Shown piece by piece: positions 1 through 7,000 of a stretch of DNA of 10,340 nt; position 1 is the first letter of the stretch; each line of letters begins with the position of its first letter. This DNA is from Spirochaetia bacterium (lineage in GTDB: Bacteria; Spirochaetota; Spirochaetia; Treponematales; Breznakiellaceae). The DNA is taken from NCBI GenBank assembly GCA_026002305.1, contig BOBI01000078.1, positions 1 to 10,340 on the forward strand. Reading direction: 5' to 3'. The translations under genes were made by a program, and so were the position numbers. The notes under the pieces were generated by a model, which had not been told where the DNA came from, made no database searches, and worked only from the letters and a program-made list of their open reading frames with translations.

Positions 1-385
1 ATATATCGTATTTTAATGAATTGGTAAGTATATGTGCAGCGCCATCCACTGTTAAATTTTTTTCTTGCGAACAATCACTATGGTCCTTGTATGTTCTGAA
101 ATTCGGCTCGAGTATGTACTTGTTTTGCAATTCGCTCAAAATGTTGATAATCTCGTATTTCCGAATCTTTACATACACGACAAAATGGAAAACAATGTTG
201 AAAATTGTAGTTAAAGCTAAAGTGACAAGAACTATTATCACACCTGAACTAATACCATCATTGTTTTCTTGGCTAGGCAAAAAAACCAGACGAAAAACAC
301 CCAATACAATTGTACTAAGAAATGGTAATATTGATGCTATAGTTGAAACTTGAGGTATACCTAATATTTTCCAAATTTTTTTCAT
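1..385 (-). CDS. Small two-helix membrane protein, 3' end beyond window
   Basis: Reading the minus strand from the ATG at 385-383 gives 128 open codons to the left edge, so the C-terminus is not in view. An AGGAG at 399-395 lies about nine bases before the ATG and supports this start. The N-terminus is short and basic (MKKIWK). Two hydrophobic segments follow, at about residues 13-36 and 48-72, separated by a short polar loop, then a charged, probably helical stretch (about 73-92) and a polar soluble part. There is no signal-peptidase site, and an inner-membrane protein with a cytosolic tail is the simplest topology. I do not recognise the family. Two-helix membrane proteins with a soluble tail occur as effectors in bacterial defence loci, but only the topology is shared here. 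It is transcribed divergently from the large plus-strand cluster. The plus-strand frame over the same bases lacks any family signature and is taken as a shadow. Confidence 0.6.
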   Translation of the reverse strand, partial: MKKIWKILGIPQVSTIASILPFLSTIVLGVFRLVFLPSQENNDGISSGVIIVLVTLALTTIFNIVFHFVVYVKIRKYEIINILSELQNKYILEPNFRTYKDHSDCSQEKNLTVDGAAHILTNSLKYDI

Positions 386-449
386 TGTCCAATACTCCTA
401 TACACTTTAAAATTGACGCCATAAATCTATTTTCCCCCCACCCACTCCG
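386..449. other. Divergent junction between membrane gene and truncated radical SAM gene
   Basis: This short gap separates the start of the minus-strand membrane gene from the first recognisable codons of the radical SAM remnant. It holds the Shine-Dalgarno of the minus-strand gene (395-399) and a C-rich run at 434-443. An in-frame TGA at 414-416 closes the radical SAM frame on the left. I see no convincing -35/-10 pair on either strand and no insertion-sequence end. The breakpoint that removed the N-terminus of the radical SAM gene most likely lies in or beside this gap, roughly at 430-452; that is inferred from where the protein pattern begins. Confidence 0.4.
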
Positions 450-1349
450 CATAATGGTGATGAAAGAGTAACTGCCGAGATACAAACTAATGGCGTTTTT
501 ACGGAAGACATTCGGTTGTGGATGCTTGATAACCTTAACATTGTTTGGATTTCGTTTGACGGGATGCGCGATATTCAAGAGCATAATCGCCCATTGAATC
601 CAAAATTCAAAGCTACTTTTAACGGACGCACTTCTGCTGAAGTTTTAGAGGACAATGTGCGTTGGTTAATACAAAATACCGGCGAAAGAAACTTAATGGT
701 CGGCGCACGCGTTACAATCAACGATATAAATATCGACCGTCAGAAAGAAATGGTCGATTACTTCTATAGCCTCGGAATTCGTTATGTGTGGACAAACCCT
801 CTCTTTTATTCGGTAGATCAGATTCCTGTTTCTGAAGATAATGCAAAGCAAGAGAGGTTTTCTTTTAATATGGACAAGTATCTCGATAATTACATAGCCA
901 CTTATAACTATGCCAAGGGAAAGGGATTGTTTTGGGGTAGTTTTCTTACAATCAATTTTGACGGAGAGTCGGTGTATCATTGCCGTGCTTGCATGGCGAC
1001 TGGTGCGCCGCATCTTACGCCCGACGGATACCTATCTGCCTGCGATATGGTAGTGATGGGAGAAAAACCTTATCATATGGAGCCATTTATCTTTGGGAAG
1101 TGGAATATTGAGAAAAAGGCGTTTGACCTTTATAACGAAAAAATAGAAACATTACGGAAACGCAGTTCCGACAATATTAAGCATTGTCAAGGATGTGAGG
1201 CGCGTTTGCATTGCGGTGGCTATTGTTTGGGTGAAATCGTAAATGAAACAGGCAAACTTGATGGGCAGAAACCCATTGTATGCAAAGCAATAAGGCGTTT
1301 GCTTCATTCGATAGGAACAAATACTCCTTATGAATATCTGCATCCATAA
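450..1349 (+). pseudogene. Radical SAM/SPASM enzyme, N-terminally truncated
   Basis: Radical SAM/SPASM proteins bind a [4Fe-4S] cluster that cleaves SAM and auxiliary clusters in the C-terminal SPASM domain; many modify peptides or sulfatases. Numbering from the TTG at 516, the SPASM cysteines are all present: C156, C159 and C176, then CX2CX5CX3C at 224, 227, 233 and 237, and a last cysteine at 256. The mid-barrel part (NIVWISFDGMRD) is also typical. The frame is open upstream of any usable start, and the codons at 450-515 encode a recognisable barrel strand ending in EIQTNG, so family sequence lies before the TTG (516) and ATG (522). The CX3CX2C cluster motif and the GGEP segment are absent, and a TGA at 414-416 blocks extension. 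About 90-110 residues are missing by comparison with the family. A product started at 516 or 522 should not do radical chemistry by itself. The aminotransferase gene follows after 12 nt, so this was probably its operon partner. Confidence 0.82.
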
Positions 1350-1361
1350 GGAAGAGTCAAA

Positions 1362-2618
1362 ATGAAAAAAGACGTTGTTGAAGCCGAAATGAAGTCAATG
1401 ATTTATGTTGCGACTCCTTTTTCTGCGAGGACGCACGATCTTGTTGATACTGCGATATTCACTAAACCGGCTCGTCTTGATTTGTCACATGGCTCGAACC
1501 TACTTGCACCGCCATGTTGTATTCAAGAAGCAATAGCAAAGGCTTCTGTCTGGGGAACTACAATGTCACAATATGGTTCTCCAAACGGGCCATATTCTCT
1601 AAGGGAGTTGATTGCTGAGTATGAAAGTAGCATTTTCCAAGATATGGTCAGCACTGACAATGTTATAATTACGCTTGGCGGCACTGATGGTCTTGCTGTG
1701 TATTTTCAATATAGGGCAAGTGAAATTACTCAAAAATTTAAGCCGACGGTGTTGTTAATAGGTCCGCAGTATCCAACGCTTGCTCGTATAGCAGAAGCTA
1801 ATGGATTTACGGTTGCTATGACTCAATTTGCCTATTTTGATTGTCAACTATCAAAAATAGCAATACTTGAGTTGAAACCGAATACTGTCGTTATAACCCA
1901 ACCTTCAAATCCTTTTGGAACATTTCTTTCTGCTGACGAATTTGCTTTGTTATGTATAACTTGTGCAAAAATTAAAGCGGACATTGTTGTAGACAGGGTT
2001 TGCGGCGATTTTGCATCTGCATATTATCAACAGTCTCCAAAATATCGAATAATTGCTCGCAAAAATGGCGTTCGATTGACCGAAGTAGAGAGCTACTCAA
2101 AGCGTCGTGGAATACCGGGGCTTCGCATTGGTTATAACATAATGCCGACAGAAATTGTCAGTTGGTGTACTAATGCCGTGATTGGTCGTACAATTACATC
2201 AATTGGGTGTGTCGCAGTAGAAGCCGACATTAGGGCTTTCTTGAATAATGATGAAGAATATAAAGCACAAGTTATCAATAATCACGCAATCGTTAATCGT
2301 AATGTACGGGTTTTCAAAGAGCTTCTAGGATCAAGACTAATCAGTTCTTCGACCCCAGCTAACGGGGCAAACTTTTTGGCAGTCGTTCGTTTGCCTAAAC
2401 CAATGTTAGAGAGCGTAGCTGCATTATGGCTTTACAATACGTACAATTTGGGGACATATCCTATTTCGTGTTTTGAGTTATGGACAGAATCTGAGGCAAC
2501 TGATATAATGCGAATAAGAATAACTGCCGCTACACCACAGGAAGGATTTGACAAAGCTGTTTATATTCTTCTGTCGGCATTATCTGAGTCAAACTTACAA
2601 AAGGAGAAACGAAAATGA
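1362..2618 (+). CDS. PLP-dependent aminotransferase, class I/II (fold type I)
   Basis: The 418-residue product has the order of motifs of fold-type I aminotransferases. These are a Y-G-x-P-x-G-x-x-x-LR segment near residue 70, the substrate-carboxylate/PLP asparagine in QPSNPFG (N183), the aspartate that pairs with the pyridine nitrogen (D211, in VVDRV), and the Schiff-base lysine in SYSKRRGIPGLRIGY (K247), with the phosphate/carboxylate arginines after it. The usual DExY around the aspartate reads DRVCGDF, so the tyrosine that normally stacks near PLP is not obvious. Length is normal for the class. The amino acceptor and donor cannot be read from the sequence. The ATG at 1362 has GGAAG about eight bases upstream and follows the radical SAM stop by 12 nt. 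The stop codon overlaps the next ATG (ATGA), which indicates translational coupling with the aldehyde dehydrogenase. The product is expected to be cytosolic. Confidence 0.9.
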   Translation: MKKDVVEAEMKSMIYVATPFSARTHDLVDTAIFTKPARLDLSHGSNLLAPPCCIQEAIAKASVWGTTMSQYGSPNGPYSLRELIAEYESSIFQDMVSTDNVIITLGGTDGLAVYFQYRASEITQKFKPTVLLIGPQYPTLARIAEANGFTVAMTQFAYFDCQLSKIAILELKPNTVVITQPSNPFGTFLSADEFALLCITCAKIKADIVVDRVCGDFASAYYQQSPKYRIIARKNGVRLTEVESYSKRRGIPGLRIGYNIMPTEIVSWCTNAVIGRTITSIGCVAVEADIRAFLNNDEEYKAQVINNHAIVNRNVRVFKELLGSRLISSSTPANGANFLAVVRLPKPMLESVAALWLYNTYNLGTYPISCFELWTESEATDIMRIRITAATPQEGFDKAVYILLSALSESNLQKEKRK

Positions 2619-4000
2619 AATTTTACTCTATCAATCCTACGACTGGTGAATGCTTACACACGCACATTGCAGATACCCCTGAGGCAATAACTGCGAAAGT
2701 TAAGCAAGCTCAAGTAGCTCAGTTAGACTGGGCTTCGATGCCGTCAAATGACCGTATCGGCGCGTTGAAAAAACTGAAACATGTCATTGAAGCAAAAATG
2801 CCTGAAATCCTTGATTTAATATACAGGGAGACAGGAAAATTGCCTGCCGATAGTTCAGCAGAAGTGTACGATGTGCTTGATGCTTTTGATTACTATGCTA
2901 GGCAGTATAGCAATTTAACTATGCCTCCTGTTGAAGTTAACAGTGAGGCTTTTCCTATGACGCAAGCTTGGCTTGAGTATTCACCATTTGGAGTCCTTGC
3001 GCTCATCATGCCCTGGAATTTTTCGTTCTACAGCCCCATGATGTTCGTTATTGCAGGTACAACCGCAGGGAACGCTATATTAATAAAGCCTTCTGAGCAC
3101 TCTACTTTAGTTGGTTTGATGATGCGTGACCTTTGGATAGAAGCAGGGCTTCCGCGTGAACTGCTTCAAATTGTTATTGGAGATGAATCCATAGGCCGCC
3201 AGCTGGTTAAGTCTAGTTGCGATAAAATATTCTTTGTTGGTTCTGTAGAGGGCGGAAAGGATGTTATAGCAAACGCAGGAATAATTCCGGTTCAAGTTGA
3301 GCTGGGAGGGAACTCCGCGGCAATTGTTATGCCGGATGCTGACCTTGACCTCGCCGCTCAAGCAATTGCATGGGGCGGGACATATAACTCCGGGCAAGAT
3401 TGTGCGGGAATAAAGAGGGTGTACGCTCATTCATCAATAGCGGCCGGCCTACAGGAACGGCTCGTTAAAATAGTAGGATTACTCCGACAGGGTATCGATT
3501 ATGGTCCCTACATTTCAGAAGAAGCACGCAGCGTCGTAGAAAATAGGTTGGCAGATGCAAAAGCCAAGGGCGCTGAAATTCTTGTTGGTGGAGAAGCTGT
3601 CAATCCGGGATTTTGGTTAAATCCCTCGGTGGTTAGCATCAGTGACGAAGATACAGCATTAATTTCAGAAGAAACATTTGGGAATGTACTTCCCGTAATG
3701 TCATTTGAAGATGAAGAATCACTTGTTAAGCGGGTGAATGGCAGTAAATATGGACTTTCTAACGCCATTTTTTCCGCAGATAACGACAAGGCGCTTAGAC
3801 TCGGACGCAAATTGCAGGCGGGCATGATTTTTGTAAATGACCCGTTTGTCAGTCCTGCCGGTTGGGACCATTGGACAGGCTGGAAAAACTCTGGTTTTGG
3901 CACAATGGATTCTAAGCTTAATCAGTGCCTTCGCAAGCGCTTATGTTCTTCTGGTTTGCACAAGGAGAAGCGCTCTTTTTGGTACCCATATTCAGAATAA
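2615..4000 (+). CDS. NAD(P)-dependent aldehyde dehydrogenase
   Basis: This 461-residue protein belongs to the aldehyde dehydrogenase superfamily, which oxidises aldehydes to carboxylates (or acyl products) through a cysteine thiohemiacetal. The transition-state asparagine lies in MPWNFSF (N135) and the cofactor lysine in ILIKPSE. The general base is E229 in VELGGNSAAIV and the nucleophile C263 in NSGQDCAGIKRVY. EETFGNVLPV provides the conserved EExFG segment, and GWKNSGFG the C-terminal signature. All catalytic residues are present and the length fits the succinate-semialdehyde/medium-chain type, but the substrate is unknown. The ATG at 2615 follows AAAGGAGAAA and overlaps the aminotransferase stop by 4 nt, so the two are likely made together. 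An aldehyde produced by transamination or by the upstream modifying enzyme would be a logical substrate; this is inference from context. The C-terminus (last about 30 residues, basic and aromatic) is slightly unusual but consistent with the family. Confidence 0.93.
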   Translation: MKFYSINPTTGECLHTHIADTPEAITAKVKQAQVAQLDWASMPSNDRIGALKKLKHVIEAKMPEILDLIYRETGKLPADSSAEVYDVLDAFDYYARQYSNLTMPPVEVNSEAFPMTQAWLEYSPFGVLALIMPWNFSFYSPMMFVIAGTTAGNAILIKPSEHSTLVGLMMRDLWIEAGLPRELLQIVIGDESIGRQLVKSSCDKIFFVGSVEGGKDVIANAGIIPVQVELGGNSAAIVMPDADLDLAAQAIAWGGTYNSGQDCAGIKRVYAHSSIAAGLQERLVKIVGLLRQGIDYGPYISEEARSVVENRLADAKAKGAEILVGGEAVNPGFWLNPSVVSISDEDTALISEETFGNVLPVMSFEDEESLVKRVNGSKYGLSNAIFSADNDKALRLGRKLQAGMIFVNDPFVSPAGWDHWTGWKNSGFGTMDSKLNQCLRKRLCSSGLHKEKRSFWYPYSE

Positions 4001-4020
4001 TCGAAACATGGGAGTAGGGT

Positions 4021-7000
4021 ATGCCCAACATAAATACGCGCATTATTGAATGGGCGAAGAACTCTGTTTTGCTTGCAGAGTTACCAATCAAAAGTAAAAT
4101 TGATAATTTTCTTGCAGATGCATTTTGTGAAAACCAAGAAAAGAGAACGACAGCTTCCTATGATTTGTGGCTTTTGTTTTGGGGCAACTATCCTGAGTTG
4201 GGTCCTTGTCCAGACTTTAGTCTTTTGAGTAAGAAAGAATATGAACGTGCATTCTATTCCAAGTATCGCGACCATTTATCACACTCAGTAAAAACACTAT
4301 TTTTGGGGGTTTATTTATTTGAAGAAAATTCTGTAATAAGAAAAGGCATTAGTTTAAGATTAAACGAATTAGGAGCAACGGATACTAATAGTTCTTTCCT
4401 TTTGACTTGGATTGCAACTGCATTATCACACGATATAGGGTATCTTTTTGAAACCGACAAGATATATGATTCAGCGTATAGTTCGGATTTTATGGAAAGC
4501 ATTAACAGTAGGTTGTGTTATCCGCTTTCATCCACTTCCTTTTTTAATGTATCTAAGGCGATAGAAACACAAATAATTAGTGAATTGGAAATATACACGC
4601 CAAGAATCAATGCTATTGATGCATTAGAGGATGAAAATACTTTCCAGATTCTACATTGTTTTTCGGAACGGTCGCAATTGTCTTTAAGTAATAATGGTGT
4701 AAAGGCATATTATGATTATGCTAAGTCAACACCGTTGGGTGTGAATAGAACGGTGTATAAAGATCATGGTATCGCCAGTGCTCTAATTCTGTTAAAAACT
4801 TGGCTCGCATATGCAAAGTATATTGACCGATTAAAGGAGGCGGCGAAAACAAACAGCATCAAATATTGTGACCTTCTTGAAAAATTGGAAATAACAAATG
4901 AAAGAGTCAAACACGTAAAGGACTTAATAATTGAAGCCGCAGGTGCTACTGCGTTACATAATATACAAAAAGACTGTTGGGATAAGTCTGGGACTTTAGC
5001 AAAGGATATTCAGCTTGATAATTTCAAGATACACTTTTTAGGAGATAGCAATTTACCTTTTGCCTATCTACTCAAACTCACGGACGAACTGCAGTGTTGG
5101 GATAGACCGAAGTTTGAGGCGCCTACTGATGGCGTAATAAGCTTAACTGGTGATGATGTGGACATAGTTCCTACCGACTTAAGCATAGGTGTTTGGTTCA
5201 AAAGTGATGATAAATTGAGTGAACCTGATTTAGACACAAAAAGTGAGTATGCGAAATTATGCTCCTACTTAAGTACTGTGCTTTTTATAAATGAAACGCC
5301 GATAAACTTTTACAGAAGTGTTGTTGAAAGAGTTGCTATTGGCGGAGAGTCGCAAGGGGCAGATGTTGCTCAATCTAACATTGAGCAACCCATTGACCAC
5401 ACTGATGTTGTTGGGTATCTAAATGACATCGAGGAGAACTACAGAGATGTTGCGGCAATATATGCTGGAATGAGTGCTGAAGAATTGAGCGGAGCACTTG
5501 AAAACGCAATAAAGCCAGAAGCTCTGGGCTTTGTTTCAAGAACATTTCTAGTAAACCCACTAAATCAGCTATTTGGGCATTCGTTCGAAAAGTCTAAGAA
5601 TCCCGTGCAGGTGGAAGGGCTTGATCAGTTTTTTGAATATTTCATCGAGCATAAACGCGTTGCATTGACGGGTGACCCCGGATGTGGTAAATCGACTACA
5701 CTCGGTGCAATTGCTCATAGACTTGCAACATTATGCTTAAGGGATACCTCAAGCTCAATCCCTGTTTTTATTCCATTAGGTGGAATGGCCGGAGATAAAA
5801 CTGAAGACTATCTTTTATCGCATATTGATGTAAGGGTGCGTACTCTATTAAGGACAGGACGTTTATTGTTGCTGTTAGATGGGTTCAATGAAATATCAGC
5901 AAACGATGCCTGCAACCTCACAGAGTGGGTTAAAAGCAATAGTGCGCAAAGCTTGATTGTGTCTTGTAGGCGTGCAGACTATACCGAAAGACAGTTGCCC
6001 TTACGGCGTATTGATATCGAGCCACTTGATGTGAAACAGATTTGGTTAATGATAGGTAATTATCTTGTTAAGGACAAGCAAAATGAGTTGTTTTGGACTT
6101 TGGCAGGTGATGAAGCAAAAGATGCTTGGGATTACTATGTTGAGAGATATATTGGGCAAGATGCGTTTACTCAATTCTGGTATGGCAATATTGGTCCTGT
6201 TCGACCGACTGACAAAGAAAAAACATTCATTAGAGACCTTCAAAATGACATAAAAAACAACAAGCAGATGCCGGGGATGTTACCGCTCGTTTCAAATCCT
6301 TACCTTTTGTTTTCTGCTATTGAGTTAGCATCAAAAAATCAGGCGGTTCCACAATCAAGAACTGCGCTACTCGCTGGGTTTGCTAATTTAACACTTGATA
6401 AAGTAAAGAAATCCTCTTTGATTCTAAAAGGAATTACAGGAGGTTCTGTCAAGTTTACTAGTATTTTAACTGAATATTCCCAAGACCCTACTTATTACAT
6501 TGCCTTTTGTGCATTTAGAATGTCCGAGAATGGTTGTGGCACAGCAGTTCAATTGTCTTGGCTTCTGGAAGACTTTACTAACAAGTTTCAAGGGGTAGAT
6601 GAAATTGATTTTATTGACAAACTGATCGAGGCAAGTATTCTTGAAAAAACGGGTTATAATGGGCAGCAAGTAAAGTTTCGGCATCAATTGCTACAGGAGT
6701 TTTTTTCTGCTGTTCATTTGTGCATTACCCATGATTATTCAAAATTTAAAACCATTTTTGCTAAACAAACTTGGTGGGAAAAAAGTCATTGGGATGAAAC
6801 TATTAGAATCGCAGCAGAATTACTAAAAAATGCAACCGAACTAATTAAGTCACTTTACAAAATAAAACCTGACCTTGCTTTCTCGTGTATTCAGGGTGAT
6901 GTGTATTGTAAGCAAGACATAAAAAACGAACTCCTAAATCCAACTGACCTGACGATACCGGTATCTCCACATGCACGTGCCTTGTGGGGAGAGTCGCTTG

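Noticed and set aside
21..353. Plus-strand 110-codon frame at the left edge
   Set aside because: It lacks a ribosome binding site and a plausible family. The minus strand over the same bases has a good start signal and a coherent two-helix membrane protein.
454..471. ATG at 454 as start of the radical SAM gene
   Set aside because: It is in a different frame and reaches a stop after five codons.
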